From the NCBI RefSeq assembly GCF_013464485.1, contig NZ_RAUX01000005.1, forward strand, positions 1-34,182: a stretch of DNA of 34,182 bases, in the 5' to 3' direction. The stretch is from Stenotrophomonas maltophilia (GTDB taxonomy: Bacteria > Pseudomonadota > Gammaproteobacteria > Xanthomonadales > Xanthomonadaceae). The notes under the pieces were generated by a model. That model did not search any database. It was not told where the DNA came from and saw only the letters and a program-made list of their open reading frames with translations. This document shows positions 18,099 through 25,750 of the stretch, piece after piece. The number at the start of each line of letters is the position of its first letter. The stretch's first letter is position 1. The position numbers and the translations under genes were made by a program.

Positions 18099-20022
18099 GG
18101 ACCGCGCCACCCGGCGCCAGGCCACCAAGTTTAGTCTGACCCACCAACAGGTGATGGAGCTTTCAGTTCGGCGCATCCCTGCGTCGGGAGGCTTGGGCAA
18201 GCGCGCCAAGCTGGTGGAGCGGCCGGCGGAGCAGGGCGATAAGGCCTATCGCGTGCTGGATGGAAACCAAGGGGCGCCGGTAGGGTTTGGCTTCTACGTG
18301 GGCAAGACCCGGACGACCTATGAAGTGGTTCGGCGCGGAACGCAGGGGGTCCGCCGCTTTGCGTTGGGCAACGTCACGGACATGGGGCTGGAAGAGGCCT
18401 ACTCCGTGGCCCGGGAGCTGATTCAGGAGCTCAAGGCGTCAGGCGAGAACCCGAAGACTCGGGCAGCGCGGGCTAGCCAGCAGCAGCAAGAGGACGGTCG
18501 ACTGGCTCGGCTCACCGTGGCCGACTGTTTCGACGTCTACATCGCCGACATGAAGGACCGGGTGACCAAGCGACTGGTGAAGCAGTCCAGCCTGACGGCG
18601 TTGGAGGACAGCCTTGCTCGATTGTCACGTCCGGAAGTGGGGTTCGCTCAGCGGGCCGTGGCCGATGTGACCGACGACGACGTGGAAGCCGCGTTCGACG
18701 CGTTGCGCAAGAGCGCGATGGTCCGATCCAACCGCATTCCGACCCCGATGCGAGAAGCTTTGGCGGGCTACGAGGACTGGGCGGAGCTGGATACGCGGAC
18801 ACTGGAAAGCCTGGGGATCACGGGAAAGTATGTCCAGCGCGTCCGGGCCAGTGGCCTGGCCGCCACCGAACACAGCTTCACGGATGCCCATCGCGCGGTG
18901 GCCATGGTGCTGAAACGTGAGAGCGTCCTGGCGGGACGGGAAGGGCGAGAGTCTAGGCTGAGGCACAACCCCCTGCAGGCCATCTTTGATAGGCACTTGC
19001 TGAGAGGCGCCCGGAACCTCCGCAAGCATTATGAGAAGGCGGCGGTCCGCAATCCGCTGACCGACAACACGCTCCCAAAGGTGTTGCAGTCGATTGTGGG
19101 GCGCCGGGATGAGCAGGGTGGCCACAACGCCGGCGCGTCCGATTATCTGCTGCTGACCTTGCTTTGGGGCACGCGTCGAAGCGAAGCCGCGCAACTGCGC
19201 TGGATGGATCGCTGTTCCCACAGCGAGTTGATCCAAGAAGAAGTGTCATGGGTCTGGCTGGGCCAGCCCGGGGAGATCAACCGCTATACGAAGCGGGAGG
19301 GCCCGCAGGTCTTCATGTTCGACACCAAATCGGGCGAAGAGCGCTTCCTGCCGATCAGCTACTTCGCGGAGAGGGTGCTGCGACTGCGCTTTGAAACCCG
19401 GCTGGACGACGACGGTGCCCTGCGCGAACTGGCTGCAGCAGAGTCGTTGCTGAAGTCAGCCAAGGCCAAGGGGGCGGCACGAACGGTCCTTGCTGCACTG
19501 GAGGCAGGCGTCCAGGAAGCGTTGCGCAAGGTGGACCGGACACGCTTCGTGTTCCCCGCCCGCTCTAGCCGCAGCAAGTCGGGCCATTACCTCGATAGCA
19601 AATCGATCCTCGCCAATGTGCGTCGCGACGCGGGCTTGGTTGGGCAGCAGGGAGATACGGGGGACATTCGGGATGACGTCGACCAGGGCCTGACCACGCA
19701 TGATTTGCGGCGGACCCTTGGGCGTTATGCGGCCCTGAAGTTTGGCGAGAGCCGCATTGTCTCGCAGATGCTCCACCACCACGTCCGCACGGCCGGTGGC
19801 GATGGCATGTCTCCGGTCTCCGAACGCTACACGCAGCAGGAGTGGGCACGCCTTCGCGAGGCATTTGGTGAGGTTGAGGAGATGATGGTGGCCCGCAGTC
19901 CCCGGGTCTGGAACCGGCTCAAGGGGCTGGACAAGCCCCGCCTCGACGAGGCCGGCGAGGAGCCGGTTAAACTGTTCGCTCCAAGGAACAGGAAGTTGGC
20001 GCTGAGCCATGCAGACGATTGA
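18079..20022 (+). CDS. tyrosine recombinase / integrase
   Basis: A 647-residue site-specific recombinase, about 200 residues longer than typical phage integrases. Catalytic residues: R366 in WGTRRSEAAQLRW, H541 and R544 in THDLRRTLGRYA, histidine in MLHHHV (566-568) and nucleophile Y584 in SERYTQQ. The N-terminal half (1-340) contains an arm-binding-like region (YRVLDGNQG...FYVGKTRTTYEVV) and a core-binding SAM-like region. ATG 18079 chosen; the frame is open upstream to 17917, and ATG 17941 would also be possible. It reads away from mutS and overlaps the next gene by 14 bases. Expected job: integration and excision at mutS. Confidence 0.93.
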   Translation: MPKNVATDRATRRQATKFSLTHQQVMELSVRRIPASGGLGKRAKLVERPAEQGDKAYRVLDGNQGAPVGFGFYVGKTRTTYEVVRRGTQGVRRFALGNVTDMGLEEAYSVARELIQELKASGENPKTRAARASQQQQEDGRLARLTVADCFDVYIADMKDRVTKRLVKQSSLTALEDSLARLSRPEVGFAQRAVADVTDDDVEAAFDALRKSAMVRSNRIPTPMREALAGYEDWAELDTRTLESLGITGKYVQRVRASGLAATEHSFTDAHRAVAMVLKRESVLAGREGRESRLRHNPLQAIFDRHLLRGARNLRKHYEKAAVRNPLTDNTLPKVLQSIVGRRDEQGGHNAGASDYLLLTLLWGTRRSEAAQLRWMDRCSHSELIQEEVSWVWLGQPGEINRYTKREGPQVFMFDTKSGEERFLPISYFAERVLRLRFETRLDDDGALRELAAAESLLKSAKAKGAARTVLAALEAGVQEALRKVDRTRFVFPARSSRSKSGHYLDSKSILANVRRDAGLVGQQGDTGDIRDDVDQGLTTHDLRRTLGRYAALKFGESRIVSQMLHHHVRTAGGDGMSPVSERYTQQEWARLREAFGEVEEMMVARSPRVWNRLKGLDKPRLDEAGEEPVKLFAPRNRKLALSHADD

Positions 20023-20779
20023 AACGGTTCGCAGTGACGAGGACTACCGCGCCAAGCTTCAACGCGCGCTGGACCAAGAGCTGTCGCGCGCTGCAGCCGG
20101 CCTGACGCCCACCGTTTCAACCAAGGCCGCAGCCCAGTTTCTCGGGGTGCATTTCGACACGCTGGGCGAGTGGCGCCGCCGGTCGCCCCCGCTGGGGCCG
20201 CCCTTTCAAAAAGGCGCGGGCAGCCTTCACGGCGGGGCCAATCAGCACGTCCGCTATCTGTACGAGGATCTCGTCGAGTGGCAGCGCGCTCGATTGGGTC
20301 GCTCAGCCAAGGAGCGCCGGCTGGTGGCAGAGGAAGACGCTCTGCGCCAGCAGATCCGCGAGCTCGAGCGGGAGCTCGCGGTAAAGACGGGCCGGACGGA
20401 GTTGGAGAAGCTCAAGAAGGCGGTCGGCAAGGGCGTGTCCTTCCTGTCGTTGCGAGACTGCGTGTCGATCAGCCATGGGTGGGTAATGAGCGACGGCTGT
20501 ATCGCCGGTCACGTTCTCTCGGTCTCGGAAGATCTGCTGGACCGGGCCCTGGACGAAGGCAACGTGTGGGATGCATCGCTGTCCGAGGCTCTGCTGGAGG
20601 CTTGGGTCAGCGTCGACGCAAGAGAACCCTACGACGCCGCCATGAGCGCTGCGTTGGACGAGGTGGAAAAGGTCTTGCGGGTGGCGCGTTCTTCTGCCCG
20701 CCAAGACGCATTGGACGACTCTCTGCCTGAGCCTGCCCGACCCGCAAAAGATGTCGGTGGCGGTCGATTCCGCTTCTGA
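20009..20779 (+). CDS. integrase-linked helper protein 1 (helix-turn-helix plus coiled coil)
   Basis: A 256-residue protein starting inside the end of the integrase gene, hence translationally coupled. Residues about 20-60 (ELSRAAAGLTPTVSTKAAAQFLGVHFDTLGEW) look like a helix-turn-helix of the excisionase/MerR-like type, with a wing-like region rich in G and R after it. Residues about 100-145 are charged heptads (DALRQQIRELERELAVKTGR), probably a coiled coil. The C-terminal half is unrecognised. It shares order and several motifs with the next gene product. Likely a DNA-binding partner of the integrase (directionality factor or synapsis factor); inference from context only. Confidence 0.75.
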   Translation: MQTIETVRSDEDYRAKLQRALDQELSRAAAGLTPTVSTKAAAQFLGVHFDTLGEWRRRSPPLGPPFQKGAGSLHGGANQHVRYLYEDLVEWQRARLGRSAKERRLVAEEDALRQQIRELERELAVKTGRTELEKLKKAVGKGVSFLSLRDCVSISHGWVMSDGCIAGHVLSVSEDLLDRALDEGNVWDASLSEALLEAWVSVDAREPYDAAMSAALDEVEKVLRVARSSARQDALDDSLPEPARPAKDVGGGRFRF

Positions 20780-20788
20780 GGCCGCCCA

Positions 20789-21493
20789 GTGAGAGAACGC
20801 CAGCCAACAGCTAAAGGTCGAGACCCAGGGATTATGGGGGGCAAGCGTCGTGGCCGGCCTCGAAAAGATCCGACGTCACCGCTCGTTACATTGAGCGAGC
20901 AACATCAGGACGAGCTATCGCGAGCAAGAAAAGGCTTGGAGCCTGATGTGAGCGGCGCCGTCGCCGCTTACACGATGGGCATCAGCCTAGACTCATTGAA
21001 CAGTCGACGCCGGGCGGGGAAGGGGCTCTTTCCTGATTTCACGAGGGCGAAGAGCAACAAAGGTGGCACCCGTTACAACTGGAGATCCGTCCTGGATTGC
21101 AGCGAGGCGGAGGTGAACGGGCGATGGATATCGGCCGGCCGCCAACGTATCGAAGAGGATGAGGCAAGTGCGCTGTCGGCAGCATTGGCTGTAGCCAAGA
21201 TCAGGCGCGCTGAGGCCGATGCCGAGATTGAATCCCTGACAAAGGCACTCAAGCGGCTTGGCATTAAGGCGCTTGAACGCGTGCTGCCTTGGGCGGTGGA
21301 TGATCGAGGGCGGGTGCTTGGCTCTGCCGCGGCCTACCCTGCCCACCTCGCAAAGCCTCACACGACCCTGGAGGCGCTCCAGATGCCCTGGGTCGAGCGG
21401 CGTCTGCACGACGTGCTGATGGACGCTGTCGACTCGATCCTGAGCGATGTCCGCCAAGCGCTGAACAGGGCGCGTGAGGCAAGCCTCGGCTGA
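20789..21493 (+). CDS. integrase-linked helper protein 2, paralogue-like
   Basis: A 234-residue protein; GTG start at 20789 with GAGG seven bases before it, nine bases after the previous stop (ATG 20834 is too close to its AGGGA). The basic stretch KRRGRPRKDP is an AT-hook-like minor-groove motif. It is followed by QDELSRARKGLEPDVSGAVA and an R-rich RRRAGKG segment that line up with helper protein 1 (QELSRAAAGLTPTVS...RRR), then a helical part. Probably also binds DNA. Integrase plus two linked DNA-binding proteins make a three-gene recombination module; which is the excisionase is unknown. Confidence 0.75.
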   Translation: MRERQPTAKGRDPGIMGGKRRGRPRKDPTSPLVTLSEQHQDELSRARKGLEPDVSGAVAAYTMGISLDSLNSRRRAGKGLFPDFTRAKSNKGGTRYNWRSVLDCSEAEVNGRWISAGRQRIEEDEASALSAALAVAKIRRAEADAEIESLTKALKRLGIKALERVLPWAVDDRGRVLGSAAAYPAHLAKPHTTLEALQMPWVERRLHDVLMDAVDSILSDVRQALNRAREASLG

Positions 21494-21574
21494 GGCAAAG
21501 GCTTACCGCGAAATGGGATGCCCGAATGCCGGGTCCTCGCGCACTTTGTCGTGAAAATGATTGCTTGCAAGCCC

Positions 21575-21603
21575 TTGAAAAACGATCACTTTCAGTGATT
21601 TAG
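21575..21603 (+). promoter_or_regulatory. candidate promoter with operator in its spacer
   Basis: TTGAAA (21575-21580), 17 bases, ATTTAG (21598-21603). The spacer holds the inverted repeat ATCACT-TTC-AGTGAT (21585-21599), the classical place for a repressor site. Reads toward the genes from 21664 or 21877. Confidence 0.45.
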
Positions 21604-21663
21604 CCCTTCATGGGAGGTCGCCAGCGAGTGGGTAGGATGGGCGCACAAGAAACGGAGACGCCC

Positions 21664-21759
21664 TTGAACACTTCCCCCGCCTACCAGGCCCGCCCAGTGG
21701 CACTGCTCTCAGCACGCACTTTGGGTCGGTGCCTAAGGAAACCTGTAGTCCGGGCGTGA
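21664..21759 (+). CDS. possible 31-residue peptide
   Basis: A TTG-initiated frame MNTSPAYQARPVALLSARTL... of 31 codons, preceded by AAACGGAG at 21652-21659. The same CAAGAAACGGAG context precedes the start of the ribbon-helix-helix gene at 26159. No family. It may be a leader peptide or chance. Confidence 0.22.
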   Translation: MNTSPAYQARPVALLSARTLGRCLRKPVVRA

Positions 21760-21876
21760 CCGCTTCCGAGTAAGGGCGTAGGTCAGGCCAAGCGGCTCAC
21801 TACTTCGATCACTTCTTCCGCGCGGCAGATCTGCCGCGACGGCGAAGCTTTACCCAAAAACCAAGGAGATGCTCCC

Positions 21877-22230
21877 GTGGGACTCGATATGTTTGCAGGA
21901 AAAACCCGTAAAGACGTGGTGGACAACACCGCCGTGCCGATCATGGAATGGCGCAAGCACCCGGATCTGCATGGCTACATGCAGGCGCTGTATGCCAGCC
22001 GGAGCGGCTGCAAAGACCCGATGAAGTTCAACAAGAAGCCCCTGTTTCTGTCTAGGCAGGACCTGGAGGACCTCCGGCAGGCCGTGCTTTCCGGACAGCT
22101 TCCGAAAACGGAGGGGCACTTCTTTGGCGAGTCTCTTCCCGAAGAACAGCACTTCGACCTGATCTTCATCGATGGAGCGTGCCGCCTCATCGATCAGGGT
22201 TGGAATGTCTTCTACGACTCGTGGTGGTGA
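21877..22230 (+). CDS. MGLDM-type mobile-element protein, unknown function
   Basis: A 117-residue acidic-neutral soluble protein starting GTG with AAGGAG nine bases upstream (21865-21870). It opens MGLDMFAGKTR, contains MEWRKHPDLHGYMQ and ends GWNVFYDSWW. The MGLDM opening followed by a W-R-K segment recalls small proteins common on phages and ICEs, none with known function; the resemblance is short and unproven. Stands alone in its own transcription unit with a long leader. Confidence 0.7.
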   Translation: MGLDMFAGKTRKDVVDNTAVPIMEWRKHPDLHGYMQALYASRSGCKDPMKFNKKPLFLSRQDLEDLRQAVLSGQLPKTEGHFFGESLPEEQHFDLIFIDGACRLIDQGWNVFYDSWW

Positions 22231-22289
22231 TCTCTGTCCTCTCGTACCGCTACCCAACCTTCCGCATCCATCAACCTTCGGAGTCCATC

Positions 22290-22718
22290 GTGAGCAAGAA
22301 GCCCAGCAGCAAATCCCGCCGTAATCGGAAGTCGAATCGTTCCTCTCGATCTCATGGAGCGATCGTTCCGCAGATCTATTTGACGACCAGTGCGGCTTCC
22401 CTCATTGAGGGGATGGATAGCATTGAAAGGGAACTCTTTGAAATGACGCTCCCGGACTTGCTGACGTCGGAGGAAGTCACGTCCTGCATTCAAGTTTACG
22501 GTTCTTACCGAGCAGTCGTGACCCATTTCGACACGCAGTTTGTGGTCGAGTCCGTGGGGTGCCGCGCCGCTACGAAAGGCCATTCATCCAAGCCCGGCTT
22601 TGTTCTGGATACATACGATCAGCATGCACCCGGCGATTTGCAGCCTCCCTCGTGGCTCGGCAGCTTCCAGCCCCTCCTGCGCACGGCGCCGCTGCCCGGC
22701 TTGCAGTCCGAGTCGTAA
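22290..22718 (+). CDS. hypothetical protein with basic N-terminus
   Basis: A 142-residue protein, GTG start with CGGAG six bases upstream. The first 27 residues are extremely basic and serine-rich (SKKPSSKSRRNRKSNRSSRS), probably nucleic-acid binding and disordered; the middle (SIERELFEMTLPDLLTSEEVTSCIQVYG) is helical; the C-terminal third is proline/leucine-rich. No recognised family. Spaced 60 bases after the previous gene. Confidence 0.6.
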   Translation: MSKKPSSKSRRNRKSNRSSRSHGAIVPQIYLTTSAASLIEGMDSIERELFEMTLPDLLTSEEVTSCIQVYGSYRAVVTHFDTQFVVESVGCRAATKGHSSKPGFVLDTYDQHAPGDLQPPSWLGSFQPLLRTAPLPGLQSES

Positions 22719-22880
22719 CCCCAACCCGGGCAGCGATCGCCTTTCCGGGCTTGCCTAAGGCAGTGCGGGCATCGCTTGCCTCTCTGCTGGCGCGCAGTAA
22801 CCCAACCCCATAAAGCAAACGTTCAACGCGGCCCTTTGGCCGTGAGGGCGGAGCTTTGCCAAATCATCAAGGAACAGCCA

Positions 22881-23447
22881 ATGAAACAGCGATACACCAT
22901 CAGCGTCACCGGCCCGGTGTGGGTCGACTACAGCGTCGCCATGGATGTCACGTGTGTGTCCGATGCGATCAACCATCTTGAATCGCTTGATCCTGAAATC
23001 GCCGCACAGTGGCTGATTGAGTCATCGGCCTACTCTCTGGAAAGAATCGAACACGAGGTATGCGGAGGCGTGGGGGACGCGGTGTACGAGGCGATCCCGG
23101 ACTACGTGTTCAACCGAGCCGGTGAGATGGAGTTCGGATCGGACGAGGAGGACGACCACGATGGTGTCGCCGATCCCGTCGCGCCCGCGTTGCCGCAACG
23201 CCTCTTGCTGACGGCGACGGGGCTCGCCAGCCGCCGCTACACCTTCGAAGCCGAGTCATGGGAAGACGCATTGAGTCAGTTTCACGGGCTCAGCACCGAG
23301 GAGCTCAATGCGCCGACGTGGAGCATTTGGGGAATTGATCTGGACGTGGACGTCAGCCTTGTCGTGGGGGCATTGGTCGAGGGCGGTGAAGCCGACGAAG
23401 ACGCGCTGGAAGACATTGCCATGCACCTGGACGTGCAGCTGCCGTAG
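22881..23447 (+). CDS. hypothetical acidic protein
   Basis: A 188-residue strongly acidic protein; ATG 22881 with AAGGAAC six bases upstream. Two similar halves are suggested: residues 1-60 (RYTISVTGPVWVDYSVAMDV... ) and 105-170 (LLTATGLASRRYTFEAESWEDALSQF), both beta strands followed by a helix, separated by an acidic linker GSDEEDDHDG. Acidity and small size recall DNA-mimic antirestriction proteins, but no such family motif is seen. Function unknown. Confidence 0.65.
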   Translation: MKQRYTISVTGPVWVDYSVAMDVTCVSDAINHLESLDPEIAAQWLIESSAYSLERIEHEVCGGVGDAVYEAIPDYVFNRAGEMEFGSDEEDDHDGVADPVAPALPQRLLLTATGLASRRYTFEAESWEDALSQFHGLSTEELNAPTWSIWGIDLDVDVSLVVGALVEGGEADEDALEDIAMHLDVQLP

Positions 23448-23533
23448 ATGCCCTTGCTGTACCTCGGACCCGCTACGCAGGTCTGAATCCCTCGAACTAA
23501 CAACAACTCCCTATCAACCATAAGGTGTGCACA

Positions 23534-24223
23534 TTGAACATCCTCTCCGCTTCGTCTGACCCGAACAACCTCTTCATGCCGAAGGAGCGCAAAACCACCT
23601 CCATCCCCCGGACTAAAAAGCTCGCCGCAGCCACAGTTGGTTTCGACCGCTTGCCGCAGTTCGAGACAACCACCACTTGGCTCACCCCTCCGGAGCATAT
23701 TTGGGGCAGCCCGAGGGAAGGCTTCACGGGCCTGGGGCCCTTCGACCTGGATCCGGCAACGCCCGAGAACGGGATGCCGTGGCCCACCGCGGCTCGGATG
23801 CTCAAGCCCAGCGATGACGGCCTGGCGTCGGAATGGCCGGCGGATGCCTTCGTTTTCATGAACCCGCCGTTCGGCCGGGGGCAAGAGGCCTGGATGGAGA
23901 AGATGGCCAACCACCCGGGGGGCGGCATCGCCCTGGTGTTTGCGCGAACCGAGACCCGCTGGTTCCAAAGTTTCGTGCTGAACCACCCCGATGTCAGCGC
24001 GGTGGTCTTCCAGGAGGGCCGCTTGAAGTTCCACCGGGCCAACGGAGACGTAGGTGACGCGCCCCCTGCTGGCCCTGCGTGGATTGCCTACGGCGAGGAG
24101 GGCGCCCGTCGCTTGAAGCGGGCGGTCAGGGAGGGGCAGATCCGCGGATGTTTCCTGGAGCTGGACTTTGCCCGGGTGAGTTCTGGGGTGGGCGCTGACG
24201 TGGGGGCGGCCAACGATGAGTAA
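23534..24223 (+). CDS. phage-type DNA N6-adenine methyltransferase
   Basis: A protein of about 229 residues matching the phage Dam-type methyltransferase family (PF05869 type): TTTTWLTPPEHIW near the start, FDLDPATPENG (SAM site), catalytic NPPFG (110-114) in FMNPPFGRGQEAW, then ALVFARTETRWFQ. It should methylate adenine N6. The start is uncertain: TTG 23534 has AAGG eight bases upstream, GTG 23525 overlaps that AAGG, ATG 23576 has no ribosome site. The last bases contain the start of the next gene (8-base overlap). Likely protects element DNA from host restriction or marks its replication origin. Confidence 0.85.
   Translation: MNILSASSDPNNLFMPKERKTTSIPRTKKLAAATVGFDRLPQFETTTTWLTPPEHIWGSPREGFTGLGPFDLDPATPENGMPWPTAARMLKPSDDGLASEWPADAFVFMNPPFGRGQEAWMEKMANHPGGGIALVFARTETRWFQSFVLNHPDVSAVVFQEGRLKFHRANGDVGDAPPAGPAWIAYGEEGARRLKRAVREGQIRGCFLELDFARVSSGVGADVGAANDE
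24190..24219 (+). repeat. junction repeat, copy 1 of 2
   Basis: A 30-base sequence (GGGCGCTGACG... to ...GGCCAACGATGA) that recurs at 24971-25000 with 29 of 30 bases identical. It spans the end of one methyltransferase-like gene and the start of the next. Confidence 0.95.
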
Positions 24224-25004
24224 GGGCACTTCGAAGAAGGCAAAGCCGACCGATCCCCGCAACAATGCTTACCAGCGGTTGTTGAAGGCTATCCAAGCCA
24301 TCCCCGGGGAATCGCCCAGGGAAAAGATGCGCAAGTTCACCGCGTTTGCGCTGAAGGTTTGCGTGATCAATCAGGCCGAGGAGTTGTTCACCCGGGGATT
24401 TGGGCCCTTGGTCGCCTGGTGTGACTTGACGCTGCTTGGGACTGACGTGCAAGGAAGCGAGGATTGGTGCCACGAAGCGGGCCAGGCCTACGGCGGCGCA
24501 GTGGAAACCTTCGAGCCGTTCGAATGCATCCTGGGCCGATTGTTTAATGAGTTGGTGTGGTCAGGGAAAAAGAACGACGCTCAACATTTCACCCCTTGGG
24601 GCTTGGCGAGGGCGATGAACGCCTTTGCTCAAGCGCCTCAAAAAGACGAGTGGCCCATGGGTGACCCCACCTGCGGAGCCGGCACGCTGTTGCTTGTGAA
24701 GCTTCACGAACTGGCCGGGAAGGATTCGAAGGCCCTTCGGGGGCTTACCGTGAAAGCGAACGACCGCGATCCGTTGTGTGCTGCGATGACCGCACTTCAG
24801 TTGCTGTCAAACCAGTTGATCTGGCGGATGCCCATCGGGCGCGTGGTGGTCGAGTGCAAAGACATCATCACTCAATACCTGGAAACGCGGGTGGTGTTTT
24901 GGTCTCTCACGCGAGATCGGTTCATCGCCATGGATGAGGAGATCCGGCTCGAGAAGGCCAACCGGGTGACGGGCGCTGACATGGGGGCGGCCAACGATGA
25001 ATGA
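24216..25004 (+). CDS. N6-methyltransferase-like protein without NPP[FY] motif, copy 1
   Basis: A 262-residue protein with the SAM-binding half of a type I restriction-M-like adenine methyltransferase: QHFTPWGLARAM (123-134), motif I DPTCGAGTLLL (150-160) and NDRDPLCAAMTALQL. After this only about 75 residues remain and no [DN]PP[FY] catalytic tetrapeptide is present, so it is either inactive, a SAM/DNA-binding regulator, or a subunit that depends on a partner. Starts within the previous gene and overlaps the next by 8 bases. Paralogue of the next gene (both begin with L-x-KAI-x-AIP). Confidence 0.8.
   Translation: MSKGTSKKAKPTDPRNNAYQRLLKAIQAIPGESPREKMRKFTAFALKVCVINQAEELFTRGFGPLVAWCDLTLLGTDVQGSEDWCHEAGQAYGGAVETFEPFECILGRLFNELVWSGKKNDAQHFTPWGLARAMNAFAQAPQKDEWPMGDPTCGAGTLLLVKLHELAGKDSKALRGLTVKANDRDPLCAAMTALQLLSNQLIWRMPIGRVVVECKDIITQYLETRVVFWSLTRDRFIAMDEEIRLEKANRVTGADMGAANDE
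24971..25000 (+). repeat. junction repeat, copy 2 of 2
   Basis: Second copy of the 30-base junction repeat (first at 24190-24219), 781 bases further on, with one A/G difference. It again spans a gene end and the next start. Confidence 0.95.
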
Positions 25005-25659
25005 GGTCGCCAACCTTGTGAAGGCCATCCGCGCCATCCCTTCCACTCCTGGCAAGCCGTGGAATCCGCGGGTTGCATTCGAAACGTTCGTTCAGCACGC
25101 ACTGATGTCAATGGCACATATCCACGCAGACACCAAGGGTCACCTCGACACCAAAGTCCTTGCTTTTGGACCCTTGAAAAAAAATGTCGAAGAAGCGCCT
25201 GAAGTGGTAGCAGCCATCAACGCTTACATCAAAGCGGTCTTCGCAAGCAGGCCGTTTGACGATGTCCTGGGACGGGTCCATGCCGAGCTGCTGGCCAGGA
25301 AGGGTGGGGAAGGGCTGGGTCAGTCTTTCACTCCCGGCGATCTTCTCGATCTGGTTCAAACCCTTGCCACCAGGCATCGGCCTGGTGGGAGCGGAGCCAA
25401 GGTCTACGACAGCTGTTGCGGCGCGGGTTCGCTTGCCCTTGCCGCGATCAGGAGTCAACAGAAACACCTTCCAAGCGAAAAAATCCTGGTGCTGGCGGGG
25501 GACATCGATCCGTTGTGCGCAGCGATGACGGCTTTGCAGATCCACGCGAATCAAACGTTTCATTTCTTGCCGCTTGGGGCGGTCAAAGTCACGGTGGGGA
25601 ACGAACTGATCGGTCCCAGGCGCCCCGGGTTTTGGTCCCGCTTCCACCTCTACGAGTAG
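24997..25659 (+). CDS. N6-methyltransferase-like protein without NPP[FY] motif, copy 2
   Basis: A 220-residue paralogue of the preceding protein. QSFTPGDLLDLV (109-120), motif I YDSCCGAGSLALAAI (from 137; D138) and GDIDPLCAAMTALQIHANQ match the sister. It too lacks a catalytic NPP[FY] and ends about 40 residues earlier than its sister (FWSRFHLYE aligning with FWSLTRDRFIAMDE). Coupled to the upstream gene through the duplicated junction. Possibly a regulatory or target-recognition partner of the phage-type methyltransferase two genes upstream; inference only. A hairpin terminator follows. Confidence 0.8.
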   Translation: MNEVANLVKAIRAIPSTPGKPWNPRVAFETFVQHALMSMAHIHADTKGHLDTKVLAFGPLKKNVEEAPEVVAAINAYIKAVFASRPFDDVLGRVHAELLARKGGEGLGQSFTPGDLLDLVQTLATRHRPGGSGAKVYDSCCGAGSLALAAIRSQQKHLPSEKILVLAGDIDPLCAAMTALQIHANQTFHFLPLGAVKVTVGNELIGPRRPGFWSRFHLYE

Positions 25660-25692
25660 AGGCCGGAGGCCCGCCTTTCCCTCTTCAAGACT

Positions 25693-25720
25693 CGGCGGCG
25701 AGCAGCCGCCGGCTCTTGCT
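25693..25720 (+). terminator. hairpin after the methyltransferase-like genes
   Basis: CGGCGGC-GAGCA-GCCGCCG, 7-bp perfect stem, 34 bases after the stop, followed by GCTCTTGCTT. A moderate terminator candidate that would shield the iteron region from read-through. Confidence 0.5.
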
Positions 25721-25750
25721 TCAAGCCGCTTTTGCTCTTGTTTTTCCTAA

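Larger units (their letters stand above)
21494..21876. other. 383-base gap: promoter/operator and possible leader
   Basis: Contains a 10-bp palindrome GCTTGCAAGC (21563-21572), the promoter-operator described separately, and a 31-codon frame. From about 21780 it has CGGCAGATCTGCCG (perfect 14-bp palindrome, about 21822-21835), which could be an operator for the gene starting at 21877. No RNA gene could be recognised. Confidence 0.5.

Noticed and set aside
22716-22815. Two similar GTAACCC-AACCC strings near 22716 and 22797 as an extension of the iteron family.
   Set aside because: Only two imperfect copies, about 3 kb from the main array, with no symmetry.
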